Source: Lithospermum erythrorhizon (lineage: Eukaryota; Streptophyta; Magnoliopsida; Boraginales; Boraginaceae). Taken from it: DNA of 64,000 bases. The stretch is from contig JADFUC010002171.1 in NCBI GenBank assembly GCA_019722365.1, positions 1 to 64,000 of the forward strand. Direction: 5' to 3'. The notes beneath the pieces were generated by a model. The model did no database searches. It worked only from the letters and a program-made list of their open reading frames with translations, and was not told the DNA's origin. Positions 23,353-35,686 of this stretch are shown one piece after another. Within the stretch, counting starts at the first letter, position 1, and each line of letters opens with the position of its first letter. Both the position numbers and the translations under genes were made by a program.

Positions 23353-25248
23353 TGAAAACCGGTAGCATTTCGTTAATTAATAAATTAAAATGAGAAATTA
23401 TTAAATTTATTTACGAAAAATTGGAAACCTACTTATTATTTTATGTACGATAATGCAAGAGTTCGGAAGTTAGTTGTCGAGATAAATTAAAACGAGAGGT
23501 ATCGATCGAATAAATATTCGGGTTTCTGTGGAATTGGGCTGTGGAGCTGACCCCGAATCTCTTAACTATCCGCTAAGCCTCGAACAAATCCATTTCTTTG
23601 CTCCTACTTGTTCTTTGCGGCGATACATGTCAGGTGGGAAAAGGATAAAAAAATAGATTCTTCTTCTTGATTTTTTCCTCCGTCTCTCGAGCTTTGGACT
23701 TCAAATTTTGGAGAGAGCACCACCATCGTCCTAAAGTAGTTTTAAGGTGCGAAGGTCCGATCTTGTTGAGTATTTTTGGGAGATGTAAGTTGACTTTTCG
23801 TTGACTTTTTATATTTTGAATTTTATTACTCAATTGATTGCTTGGATTGTAAAGTAGTTGTTATTGGTCGAAATCGTGTTTTGAGGTGGAATTTCGGATG
23901 TTTTAGGACGATTGACTTTGGAAATTTTAGGTTGACTTCGGTTTTATGAGATATTATTGAATGTAATTATTATGCAGGCTAAAATTATAACACGAGGAAT
24001 TGATAATGATCAATATTTGAGGTGGAAAGTGATGCTATAGTCAGTCGACTTCCCAATTGATTTTGGGTTGACTTTCTCTAAAAATGTAATTCGATAGTAT
24101 AAAATATATTGGAACATTGTTGTGACTATTTTGAAATGAAATCGTGAGTTATAAGTGTTGGAAGAAAATCGTTGAAATTAGTTAGTAGATTTCGGTGGTA
24201 AGCTAGGACTTGGGATTAGGGATTGATAGTAATGAAACAACAACAATGAGTTGAAATTTGGTTGATTAAATCGATTGGAAATGTTAGTAAGTTAGATAAG
24301 GTGTTGGCGGATTATGGGATTAGTCAGGGTAGTGAAGTCGTTATCGTGAGTGGTTATTGAACATAATTAGCAATCTATAAGTAAGTTGTCAATCGTAATT
24401 AAAATGGGTTGAAAAGTTAGGAAGCGAATTAGGATAAAATTTGGCCATGCAGTATGGTATATTTTCGGATGTTTCTATTCGGACTCGGGATGTGGGAGCA
24501 GGCGTGGTCCGATTGAGCTGGCAGGCGCCAGTGAGTGCCCAGCCAGGTGGGGATTTGCTCGGCTCAGTTTGTTACCTTATTTATGTTTTGAGTATGGTAT
24601 ATGGTAAATTAGTTTGTAATGATGTATCGTGCTATGAGCATTATTTGTGAGTATAGTTGTGAAAGCGGAAAATGTTGACTTGTAGGGTGGTTGTATTAGA
24701 TGCATTATGATATAGTTATTTGAGGTGTATCGATGTTGAGTATATTTATGTTTGAATGAAGTTCTTTGAGTATGTTTATGTTACGTGTATTCATGTACAG
24801 TATATTTGTGTTTTTGAAGCATTTTGTGTGTATATCTATGTGGGAGTATAGGCTCTATCTGAGATTGTTGTGTCGTGTATATAAATGGATGTTACATTGA
24901 GATTCTTTGTGTGATGGTTGTATGTTTGGTTTTGTATGTAGAATTGTGAATTGTTTGAGTTGAGAATGTTTGGGGTGGGGTGTTCGAAGGGTGGCTGCCG
25001 GAAAAGGATGAAATGTTATATGTGATGTTGATGTGTTTTCCTTTTTTGCAAGTTATGTTAGTTACATTTGTAGTGTGAGCATACTGTTATTGAGAGTATC
25101 TTTGTTTACGGTTGATTATGTGTTATGAGATCTTGAGTATGACATGTGAGTTAGCATTACACTTGAATTCTACGTAATGTGTAGTTGTTGAGAATGGTTA
25201 TTTGTTTGATACTTTGGATGAGTGACATAATGCGGTATTGTATATATG

Positions 25249-25317
<69 letters not shown>

Positions 25318-25805
25318 AATTTATGCATGCGTCTATTAATTTATCGTATACCTCGTTCGGATGTGGGTAAGTTACCGTCGGGTGATTCGTTTTCTTAGTA
25401 TAGAGCACACCCGCCTTGATTGGCCGGGTGCCTTTGTGAGTCAGTGAGTTCGTGGGTGTCCAGTTACTTAGGTGAGGGGCGAGTGCCTAGGGTCTCGGCA
25501 GTCACCTTTCTCTTATTTTGATGTACTCGGTTTTACATTTTGTTTTGGAAAAGAGGTGTAAACTATCTTAGAATATTCGCGACTTGGTTTTGATGAAGTT
25601 TTATGGGGGTTGTATTAAGTAATGCCACGATGGTTAAATTAGGTAGTCAACATTTAAATTTCGAAACTATTTTCTTGTTTATCAAATTATCGGTTTATGA
25701 ACTATTGCTGGGTGATTTTCTTGTCGACCGTCGTATGGTGACTGGATATCTGAGTTGATGGCGACTCGACCTCGAGGGAGGCATGCATTTCGGCGAATTA
25801 AGTCT
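23353..25805 (+). repeat. 3' LTR of element H
   Basis: Begins TGAAAACCGG after the purine tract and ends just before the resumed copia LTR. It contains ttgactttt blocks (about 23789-23950) and a TA microsatellite (25251-25315). The last 60 bases are degraded, so the exact terminus is not visible. At about 2.45 kb it is long, as is usual for this lineage. Confidence 0.75.
25251..25315. repeat. TA microsatellite in an LTR
   Basis: About 65 bp of uninterrupted TA dinucleotides. Homologous positions of related LTRs have short or long TA runs. Confidence 0.95.
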
Positions 25806-26024
25806 AAAAAACATACGGAGGAGTTCGGGTCAGTGCTAGTGTGGATACTCTTGGAATACTCTACTTTTGGGTGTATGAGTTAAATACGTTTTCATTGCAA
25901 AATATTATTAAAAGAAAGGTAAAATGACGCAATTAGCGGTTATTATTTTGTATAATCAAGTAGCGTCAAGGATTCGCATTCGATTAGTTTAGAACTAGTT
26001 TGATATGAATATAAAACACCAACA
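25806..26024 (+). repeat. 3' LTR of element B, right part
   Basis: Resumes with acatacggag, then cagtgctagtgtggatactc, collinear with 12000-12183, and ends ataaaacaccaaca. The flank atatg pairs with atatc at the other end of the element. Confidence 0.85.
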
Positions 26025-28280
26025 ATATGTAGTAGTGGAGTATTTTTTTCAAGTTAGTAATTTCAGATGTCAAAATCATGGTTTTCGAACCGTTCGAAAA
26101 AACGAGCGAATCGGGCCGAATAGTTAACTTAAAAGAGGCCCCAAGACAGGCAGAATAAATTTTTGGAGGTTCGGTCAAATCGATCCAAATTGAACCTAAG
26201 ATTCGAAAGTAACCGAGCCGAACTCGAATCCTATGATATTCGATAGCATTCGACTCGTTTACGGTCCTACTCATGACTACATACTGTCTATTCATTTTAA
26301 GACGAGATCTTATGAATTCCTAATAGATACCCATCATTCCACTTAGAGTTCAAGAATTTTAGACATCCACTCTAAATATCCATTTTACAGAGGTGGAAAA
26401 AAAGAGAATGAATTAACATTGTCTATCTTGTGATCTTGTCCCAAGCTTTCTTTGGACTAGTACAGTTCCGTCCCTACTTCACATGATTTGAGTGTGTGAG
26501 TATCATCCTAACCTCATGTGGCTTCCCTATATACAGACAATAATGAACTATAAGTAGTCAATATATATAGCAGTTCTGTGCCGAAATAATTTTTCTAGCA
26601 TATGACATGTAGATAGGAGCAGGAGCAATACTAATAGATCGATAATCGCTATTGCACTTAGTTATTCTGGATATTATTTTCTCTCACATATATAAAAATA
26701 TCTTGGGAGCATTATTATTTTCCCAAATGAACGGAAAAAACTATCTCAGAAGACATTGATGACCTTATGGATTCCACGTGAAGTGCTCTGGGCAATGCTA
26801 CTAGAAAGCAGCTACAATTCCAAAACTGAGAAACTAATAAAATCATATTTATCAAGATATAGTTGGATATCTGTCTTCTTGGAAGTGAAAAATAGAAAGA
26901 GAGCACACAAACAATAGATGTACGTGTTCAATGTTTGGCGTCATCGACTTGGCAGGTGTTCTTTTCCGCCTTACTTAATGCTGAATTGTAGGATTATGTT
27001 TCATAGCATCTCATCACATTAGAAGCAAAACTATATATCAGCAATATCTTTTGTCAAAAGAGTGACATATTGTTGGGTGTTCATTAGTACTCCGTATATT
27101 ATTTCATTCGTAATAAGCATATCTCATTTGTGCTCAGACATTAAATAATTTAACAATAATACATGAGGGATAATAATTATTACTCCTTATAATGTTAATA
27201 GTAAGAGTTAATTGATGATTTGATCCTAAAAAATGGGATCAAGTTGCGAATTGATCTTCAATTCAATCTTATTAACTAAAAAAAAAATTAAAATTAATGT
27301 TTGGTAATTTAAAATGTTTGAAAAAAAAATTCAATAAAATCTGGAAGGTGAAGATTTTAGATGTTGTTTCTGAAACTACTGTGTATAAAATCTGATGATA
27401 ATCTAATCGAGTTAGATCTCACAAATCAAATCACTACAGGATTAAGCCACAAAGGCCCATTTAGTAAAATTCGAGGCGGGGATATAAGGCTGCGTAGTAC
27501 TCTGTCTACTGTCGAAAGCAGGCCAATTTGTTAAGGCCATAACTAACGATATGGCAATATTAGCATGGATAGTCTGAGAAGATCGGGAGTAAGCTACTAA
27601 ACTTGAACTCGGTCCAGTATGCGTGATCAAGCTATTAAGACAAATGAACACGTATCAATCAATTCTGACTCAGTCCAGAAATGAAGATCGAGTAAAATGC
27701 GGTCGCACGGGATCAAAGGCGCTAAGGCACTCGGCTCGGACCATATCAAGTGAGGAAACATTGAGTCAAGTCGGCATCTCAAGTGATATTGTCAGGTTTA
27801 GAAATAGATTGATAGTCGAACAATCGATTTGATAAATCTTCTTTGTATCTATAAGGATTTCCCAAAAGGGTTTTATTGTATTGGTGGGAATACATTATAA
27901 ATAATAAAATCTTTCTATGTATTACAACATTTAAATATTTTAATCCATGAATTTAGTTTCATTCTATGCACCGCAGATGCAAAAGATATATATCAACTTC
28001 ACTTTGAAACCAAAACACCAAGTTCTCTACGGAGTAAACTTACGTACACTTCCGGATAACAAAAGCATCACGAGAAACAAATTGCTCGTAACAATTATGT
28101 ATACTGTCTTAGCATTATTTCCAAAGTTATAATACGACGTCGTATTCATTTTTTCCTACATTTCGCATTCTGCACTTTCGTTTCAACAAATAGGCCGGGA
28201 GTATTTATTATGTCATCTAACTTTATTATGAACATCGTGCAGGCATGCATAATGTATTGCATTGTAGATATAGCTAGATA
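26025..28280. other. Low-information intergenic stretch
   Basis: AT-rich sequence with no recognised gene. A minus-strand open frame at 25984-26295 lies in a segment rich in ccgaa/ttcgg repeats (26090-26240) and has no known motif. Between 27420 and 27830 base composition becomes more balanced, and a short + frame (27623-27832) exists without any family signature. This may be host DNA or a very old repeat. Confidence 0.4.
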
Positions 28281-28290
28281 GTTAAAATGT

Positions 28291-29020
28291 GATGGAATTG
28301 CGGTTATGATCTTCGTAAATGGATGTCTGTTGCACTTTAGTTTTCAATAGTGGCATCGGTATTATTTGGTCCCCGATATTACCATTTTGTTGCACTTTGA
28401 TCCCCGCCGTTACTTTAGTGTTAAAAACTAACCTCTAAATGTATTTGAGCTTAATTTTTGGCCAAAATTATAATTTTGAAAGAGTAAGTTGCACTAAAGT
28501 TTATTTCCCACCAATGCTCTTCAATTTTGGGACTTTGCGCCAAAATACCATAAAAGAAAATGAATATTCTTGCACTAAAGTTTATTGCAGATTAATGTTG
28601 CCCATCATTACAAAAAATTTATCAAACATATAAAAATTCATCAAACATATAAAAGCATCAAAACCATGTTTTTGCAAATGTTATAAAACATCATAAGATA
28701 ATGTCGGGGCATTACAAAAACGTGGAATCATTACAAAACATCAACCCAAATAGCATATGATTCTTGAGTTAGGTCTTTCATGTTTGACCCAAAATTGAAG
28801 AGTATTGGTGGGAAATAGACTTTACTGCAACTCGCTCTTTCAAAATTGTAATTTTGGTCCAAAATTGAAGCTTAAATGCATTTAGATGTTAGTTTTTAAT
28901 GCTACAGTAACGGAGGGGACCAAAGTGCAGCCAAAATGATAATATCAGGGACCAAATAGTACCGGTGCCACTATTGGGGACCAAAATGCAACAGGCGAAG
29001 ATCATATCGGCAATTCCCTC
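28291..29020. mobile_element. Non-autonomous Mutator-like element with long TIRs
   Basis: Terminal inverted repeats of roughly 250 bp: the left arm (28291 to about 28550) reads as the reverse complement of the right arm (about 28780-29020), with termini ga(t)ggaattgc and gcaattccctc. Flanks gttaaaatgt (28281-28290) and gttataatgt (29021-29030) form a 10-bp target duplication with one mismatch, in the Mutator size range. The 230-bp core encodes nothing recognisable. Transposase would have to come from elsewhere. Confidence 0.8.
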
Positions 29021-29030
29021 GTTATAATGT

Positions 29031-29754
29031 AATCATGCTTTGTAATGATCTGCACTTTGTAAAACATTTGTCACGAAATCAGGTAGATGATGATCATCTC
29101 AATAGAAATATGTCCAACACAAGCGGAGGTCTTATTAATACAATGTATAAGCCTGCATGTATGTGTTATTGTATATGATTATGATTTTCCAGACTACTTA
29201 TTTATTAATTTGAGGTTTCATGCATGCAAATTAAAGTCCTCTGATTTTATGCTCACATGAAGAAGCAAATCATTGTCGTCGGTGGATGATGACCCTTCAA
29301 CCTCTAGGGGAGACAAGAGACAACATTCAACTATATGATTGATTCAAGGCAAATAAAGATGTTCGTCATGTTCCTGATAATAATATGAATTGTAGCAGAA
29401 AATGAGAGAACACATTAAAATGCACCTTTAATTAATACATTGAAGACCAAATTCAGACTTCGGAAACTGAATGAGGGAATCAAGCAATGCGAATGCATGG
29501 AAACAAAAGCACAATCTTAAATTGGATAGCTAGGACAAGGATTTCAATTGACCCTTTGGCCTTTGGAAGTGATAATAAGGCCAATTGGAAGTGATAATAA
29601 GGCCAATCAACAACAATCTTTTTCTATTCCGAAGGACCAAAAAAATTTGTGACACAAAGCTTTAAACCATAAGTAGACATTATATATTCATATATATTGA
29701 TTGGAAGTAAAGAATATCGGATCTATGTTTATTCGAAATTTGTAGAATGATGGC
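29031..29754. other. Intergenic stretch with a 22-bp tandem duplication
   Basis: AT-rich, with no gene seen. At 29565-29608 the unit ggaagtgataataaggccaa is repeated in tandem (two copies, 22-bp period). Nothing else is assignable. Confidence 0.5.
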
Positions 29755-30213
29755 CTATACAAGGACATTATGTAATAAACACAATTTCAATATACTAACA
29801 AAAATAACGTAGTTACACGAAGTGATATATATACTAATTTTGACTCCTTCCCATTGGATAATGGGCCCACATGGATAAGGCCTCATGTTCCTAGGGGTAC
29901 ACAAGATGGAGACAAGTGATACGACCCTATGGAGAGAGAGGCTACTATGACAACTCATAGTACTTGTCTATAAATACCTCACCCCTAGTACACTTACTCT
30001 TTGATTCCAAATTCTTATTCTCTAGTACATTTCGTTATTCTTATACTCTCACATAAATCCAAAATACTGACTTGATCGTCGAAGTGTTTGTGATCGTTCC
30101 ACGCGATCACGCTTTCAGGACCGACGGCTGAGCAGAACCCGGAACCGCGCGACCTTCATAAATCCAACCCTCCAGAACCCGATAGGCTAAGAAGTAAGGA
30201 GCGAGTACAACAA
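29755..30213 (+). repeat. LTR-like promoter segment, possibly Tat-type gypsy
   Basis: A TATA box (ctataaata, 29968-29976) is followed about 95 bp later by ctgacttgatcgtcgaagtg (30067-30086). This resembles the CTGACTTGAGCGTCGGAGTG-type signature found downstream of the transcription start in LTRs of Tat/Athila-like plant gypsy elements. The segment may end at gtacaaca (about 30212). Neither end nor a target duplication could be confirmed, and no gag-pol is next to it. A solo LTR or short TRIM is most likely. Confidence 0.4.
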
Positions 30214-30652
30214 CCTTTGCCCAAAAGAATTATCTCAACTAGATTGACAAAGGTAGCTAAGAGTCCAGTCCGGAAGTTGAGAGTCCATTAAATTATTGTA
30301 ATCCCATATTCTTAGCGGATAGTAATTACCTCGAAGGAAAACTATCAGTGAAAAATTAAGAGGGATTTAGTCTTTGCACCAATATAACACTACTACTTTA
30401 TTAGCTCTTGTAGAAACCGGTTGCATTAGCTACACAAAATGCAGAGGTTTCATATAAGTCATTACATTAGATCACGCGAATATTGCAATTGTCAGGTAAT
30501 TGACGTTGCACTAGCCTAATCACCTAATACAACAGCTTCATATAAAATATTGCATTAGACCATATACTGCAACAGTTAGGTGAATGTTACTGCATGAGCT
30601 CTACTTATTGTAACACAATCATGAAGAGGGCATTACAATATTGCATTAGGTA
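30214..30652. repeat. Stretch with recurring ttgcattag-like motifs
   Basis: Variants of ttgcattag occur at about 30421, 30460 (ttacattag), 30506 (ttgcactag), 30560, 30589 (ctgcatgag) and 30641. Some CACTA elements have short motif clusters near their ends, but no CACTA termini or 3-bp duplication were found, so the identity is open. Confidence 0.3.
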
Positions 30653-31828
30653 CAGGGCCGGCCCTGGGAGTAGTCCGATTGGCGACCTCCCAGGGCCCGA
30701 TGTTTTGGGATTTGGGGGCCCAAATTAATTATTGTACTTATATATATAGTTAGTATAATAGTTTTAAACACTTGAACATTGTACTCCAATGGGCTTTCCA
30801 TCTTGTTGTATGTTGTGATTAACGTGAACGGTTGGAGTTCGAATCCAACAAACAGCTTCGTTTTTAGGTTTTCTTAATTTTTATGTATTGTCTCTACAAT
30901 CATAGTGTGAAGCATTTTTTATTTAGACTCTTGCCTCTTTATTACGAGTACATTAAATAATATATTGGTTTTTAACAATAATAATGTAAGTCTTTGATAT
31001 TTGATTAATTTTAAACAATAAATATTTTGAGATTTTGATATTTATTTAAAATACACATTACCTAATCTACTCTTTTACGCTTTTTGATATTTATTTAAAA
31101 TACACACTAGCTAATCTACTCTTTTACGCTTTTTGATATATATATAATAAGTTTATAGTTGTGTTTACAACATATAAAAAAAATAATACTCCCTCCATTT
31201 CAAATTAATTGACGTTTTAGGATTACGTGTCAAGACTTTGACTACAAATTAATTTTTATTCACTAATCCGAAAAATATAAAATTGATGTCATTGACTTTG
31301 GTTTTAAAAATATTTTCATAATATTAATTTTTTATAATTTTTCATAATGTACATAAAAAGTAATTTATGATTAAAGTTGTATCTCGAAAAGTGAGAAAGA
31401 CAATTAATTTGAAATGAAGATAGTATTAGTTAATTCTTAAAAATGAACCTAATTATAATTCATTATTCTCATCATAAAAATTGTAATTACATATTGAAGA
31501 ATATATATACAGTTTTACTTTCATAAATTCATATGCTAATCTAGTATTTTCTTTCTGTTAAGCTAAGTATGTTTAAATTCAAATTTTTTTAATGTTACTT
31601 TATAATTTTATATTATAAAATGTTTCATGAAAATTATACGGGATATGAAAAGAAGAGTTAAAGTTAATCAAACAATTAGTTACTCTTATGTTTCATTTTT
31701 TAAATAAAATATACTTGATACAAATTTAAAAATTACTATAAAAATTGAAAAATTACTAATATTGTATATGTTAAGGGGCTCATTTTTTATGTTTGTTCAA
31801 GACCTCGAAAATATCATGCCTGAGCCTG
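30653..31828. mobile_element. Non-autonomous hAT element
   Basis: Flanked by a perfect 8-bp duplication, attaggta at 30645-30652 and 31829-31836, as hAT elements generate. The left terminus is cagggccggccctg and the right terminus, read inward, is caggctcaggcat, so the terminal inverted repeats are imperfect. Subterminal gggccc/ggggc blocks at both sides fit a well-known plant hAT group. The interior is AT-rich, has no transposase, and carries a nested Stowaway element. A direct repeat of about 50 bp lies at 31027-31135 (ttttacgctttttgatat twice). Confidence 0.85.
31189..31423. mobile_element. Stowaway (Tc1/mariner-type) MITE
   Basis: Begins ctccctccatttcaaattaa and ends caattaatttgaaatgaaga then tag, inverted repeats of the classic plant Stowaway type. 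TA dinucleotides flank it (31187-31188, 31424-31425). At 235 bp it is the usual size. It is inserted inside the hAT element and is therefore younger. Confidence 0.85.
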
Positions 31829-31836
31829 ATTAGGTA

Positions 31837-33174
31837 AAAAATATAATAGTGACAATACACCCAATTTTAAAAGAAAATATATATAAGACAAAATTGAGTC
31901 ATTATTGTAACTCTGTCGAGTAAAAGGAACAATGATGCGATTGCCCAACTAAATATATGTTGGAAGCCTTTTCTTACATCATAAGGTATGGTATGTTATA
32001 ATATTTTTTTTATTCATATTATACATTTTAGGTACTACGTATCATTTCATAAAAAATACATTCATATCAATTATATAACCTTATTTTTACGTTTAAGGTA
32101 ATTTGTAAAAATTTATTCAATGAATTTTGATATACATATTAATTAGGTGTATAGAATAATTTTGATATACTATTTTTTTGTATTTTTTAAATTTTACTAT
32201 TTTAGAATGATATATTTTGATAATGTGTATCATTTTTATATTGTAATTCAGTAAGATTAATAAAAATGAATGAACCGTATTCAATTTCCGAAGAAAGGTC
32301 GAAAAAAATATCTAATGACTATTATTTATTGCATTTTCACCTCACACAATTAGAGGATCGTGCTGGTGGTTATGTATTTTTTCAACAATAATTCATTCCA
32401 ATTTTAACTTCTATTTGACAAAATTTATTTACTTGTAGGGTGCGTTTGTTTTGCGAGTGAAATTGCATTTGAATTACATTTCAAATAAAGTTTGGCATTT
32501 GATAAGATATGAAATTGGAATTAGAATATATTTTGAATTAAAATCTGAAATACATTCTGTCCAATTAAACTACAACAAAGAAATTCAATTCTAATTCCAC
32601 ACCGAATTCTAAAAAAAAAAAAAAAAAAAGCTCTGGTAATGTCATTTGTTTGTAAATAAATTGAAAAGGAAGGGCAAATATGTCATTTCACCTTTTAAAA
32701 CATAAATCAAATGCATCTGTTAGATCAGCTCTCAGCCCTCCGTCTCGCTCAACCACCTCATAGTATCCCTCCATCACCTTCTTCTTTACGTTATTCTGAT
32801 TTTCATTTTATAAACCCCAAATCCCCAATTTTGTTTATCTTATTTTCGATTTTGATTTCCGTAATTATTATAGATTTCATGTTTATAAGGGTAAGAAGAA
32901 TTTCTTGATTTGGATTAATTTAATTACTTATTTCATATTAGTTCATTATTGTATTCATATTAGTTCATATTGGTTAAATCTGGAATTTAATTTAATGGGT
33001 TGTTTAGGTTTTGATTTTGATTTTTAGCATGAAGTTTAGTTTATGAAATTGTGTATGCTAGTGTTGAATTTTGGATATGGAATTGGTGTTTTTAATAATG
33101 ACTATGTGTTTGTTAAATTGTCTGTTCTAATTTGTCTAGTTTGTTTTTCATTTCTGTGAAATAAGGCATATAAG
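31837..33174. other. Intergenic stretch, with a poly-A tract and a weak exon-like piece
   Basis: Mostly AT-rich without genes. The segment 32437-32610, starting gggtgcgtttgttttgcg and ending just before an A19-type run (32611-32629), may be a retroposed or MITE-like repeat, but no duplication was found. A + open frame at 32711-32908, pyrimidine-rich at its start and followed by gtaag, could be a decayed first exon. It shows no known domain. Confidence 0.35.
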
Positions 33175-33897
33175 TGTTGGAAATCAATAGTTGTTGGTTT
33201 CATTTATTATGTCCGTTGCGACAATTGTTGTAATAATTCATTTATTAGTTTAGTTAAATGTGATTACGTAAGCGAGCGATTGATAATAATAGTAATTGTA
33301 ATTCTTAGTGGAGTTACCAATAATATCTGGGAGGTATCTTGAGATTCTTTAGATGCCAAATGCATACTTAGTTATATTTTATGTATGAAATAAAATAGTA
33401 CGTCTTAAATTGAAAGTTGATTGTAATCGGCAGTATTCTCAATACATAAATTTTACATTAATAATTATTAAATTAATAAGCGGCTAGTTAATTAATTCGG
33501 GTTTATCAAATTATATTTTACTTATTAATAACTTGTTAGTGTCTAATTTATAATAGTTTAATTTAATTAAGCAGTCGAATTTCGATGCTAAGCGGGTTGG
33601 ACTATCGGGTTAATTTGAGAACCTCTATATAAATAAGGCTTATTTGGTTTTTATAACACAATAATCACAAAAGCAAAACCTAGTCTCCATGGAAGAATTT
33701 CGGCCCCCCCTCCCCTTTGAGGAGGCCGAAAATATTAAAGTGCAAAATTTGAATGTTTTCTTTGTGATTCTTTTAAATCCGATCGTGTGTTACATGAGTC
33801 AGTGTTGGATTGGCCGTCACGTGTAGATCAACTAGAGGCATTACATGGTCTTCAGGGAGTATAATTCAAATGAGACCATTGAAAGAAATAGTTGTGG
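33175..33897 (+). repeat. 5' LTR of copia-like element D, left part
   Basis: Starts TGTTGGAAATCAAT and aligns with the LTR of C (from 56729) and, reversed, with the LTRs of A. Shared blocks are the ccctttattRtgcc-like start, the attaatcgctataa block and the TATA region (tatataaataa, 33626-33636). It is interrupted by a solo gypsy LTR at 33898. Confidence 0.7.
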
Positions 33898-35641
33898 TGT
33901 GCCAATAACCGTTATGTTAAAAAAAATATTAAATTAAAAGTGCGGTTTTTCTTGACTTAGAGCTAGTTATCATCTTCATCCTTATCAAACCAAAAACACA
34001 AATATCTTCCTCCATCTTTGAGAAAATGACCGAGAGCCCTTAAGCGCAATGACAAATTTTCTTTCATTTCTTGAAACTTATTGCGTATAAGTCATAAAGA
34101 GTTGTTTCGTGGAAACAGCGTCTTCACGATTTTTGAGGTAAGAAAATAGAGTTTTGGTTGATTTTTCTTGGTTGACTTTTCCATAATTTAATTTTATGAT
34201 GAATCTTAGTTTGTTATGGGTTACATGATGTATATAAGTGATGGTCATGAGCAGAATTGGATTTGAGATGTTATGGTCGAGTTGACTTTTCTAGAGTTTT
34301 AGGTTGACTTTTTTGGTTGATATTTTTATAAGACTTTAAATGTGTAGGGAGTTTAATTGAGATCTTATTAGTTGTTGTGATGTTAAAATGGTGATTTAAA
34401 ATTGATTAAAAGTTAGGTTGAAAAAGTGTTATTTTTTCAAGTTGCGTTATGATAGATATTTTGGAGTATAAGTTTGTTAATTATGGACTTGAGGGGTTAA
34501 TTAAAATGACTTATAAGTTGATTTGAAATGTTAAAGTAATAAGGTGCAAATTAGCGGGGAAGTCGATTGGGTTGTGTTGTGAGTTATTTATTAGTTGTTT
34601 TTCTCCAGTCATTTAGGCGCTTAGAAATAGTTCCACTAAAGAGTTGGTAGTGTGTCTTACAGAGCGGTATTGTAGTAAGGTTTTGATTATACTTTTTTTG
34701 GGTGTTTTGTTGGCGTTGATCGTGGTAGGGATAGTTACCTTGATTATGTCGTGGAGATTTTGTGGTAGGTAGCGGAGGGTGAGTCTCTGCGGGGTGTTCT
34801 TTCACATACTTACCTTAAATTGTGTGAACATGTTATTGTGGAGCGATTATGTGAGAATGATGTACATGTCATTGTGTTATGACTATGTTGAGAATGATAT
34901 ACATGTAATTGTTGTATGATTATGTGTGATTCATTTGTGTAATGACCATGATATAGTATGTGATTATATTACGTGAAATTGAAAATTCTTGAGGTAAGTA
35001 ATAGCTTGAACTCCCGACTTATATTTCGATTTACTGGCCTTGTAGGCACTTAATAACATTGCAATGGCCTTGTCGTGATTGTGTTTGACTTCTGATTGTG
35101 AGGATGTTTTAGTATGTCTTTGGATATTGTTTGGGAGTAAGAGTAGTTGGTTATTGAGAGGTGATGGTTAGAGTTATGTATGACTTGAGGTGGCTTGAGT
35201 ATCGAGTTTGAACCTATGTTGGGATGATTAGGGGATGGTGAGCTACCATTTTGTAGGATATGTAGCATGGTGGCCTTATACTACGGTATAGGCGGTATAA
35301 CTCTTTTGATCGACTTTTTTCAGTGTGCGTTGTAGGGGTGTGTACATGCTGCGCTATAGGTATAGCTGTGCGGTTTGGCCTTATATACTTCGGTATAAGA
35401 GCGGTGGTTAAATGTGATTTGATCCGTTCTGGTGGAACGGATTGAGTATATGCGCATTAGAGGTTTTTTATCTTTGTGTGGAGATATGAGAGATAAGGTG
35501 ATGGTAGAGTTATAGTCGTTGTTGAGTCTACATGATTTTATTCTGGAATATTTGTGTCTTATTGGGAAACCACATTATATCTTGGCGTGTTGTCGAGGCC
35601 TTCTTTGGAATCTTGTTGTATGACTTTATTAGGTAGTCTGG

Positions 35642-35686
<45 letters not shown>

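Larger units (their letters stand above)
18511..25805 (+). mobile_element. Nested Ty3/gypsy chromovirus element H
   Basis: A full-order but broken gypsy element: collapsed 5' LTR, primer-binding site, gag, protease, RT, RNase H, integrase with C-terminal tail, and 3' LTR. It sits inside the 3' LTR of copia element B, whose sequence continues on both sides (ttctagtaaa on the left, acatacgg on the right). H is therefore younger than B. The target duplication cannot be read cleanly (agtaaa versus ctaaa). Every domain is frameshifted, so it is non-autonomous now. Confidence 0.85.
11267..26024 (+). mobile_element. Ty1/copia element B, interrupted by a nested gypsy element
   Basis: 5' LTR at 11267-12183, internal region 12184-17804, and a 3' LTR split into 17805-18510 and 25806-26024 by the gypsy element H. 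Both LTRs start TGTT and end near ataaaacaMcaac. A purine tract (ggcaagtgggag, 17793-17804) precedes the 3' LTR. Flanks are atatc (11262-11266) and atatg (26025-26029), a 5-bp target duplication with one mismatch. The internal region is heavily decayed, so it is a dead copy. Superfamily is inferred from LTR style, purine tract, 5-bp duplication and faint gag. Confidence 0.75.

Noticed and set aside
32711..32908. Host gene first exon
   Set aside because: Pyrimidine-rich leader-like sequence and a gtaag are suggestive, but no downstream exon or domain was found; kept only as a weak note.
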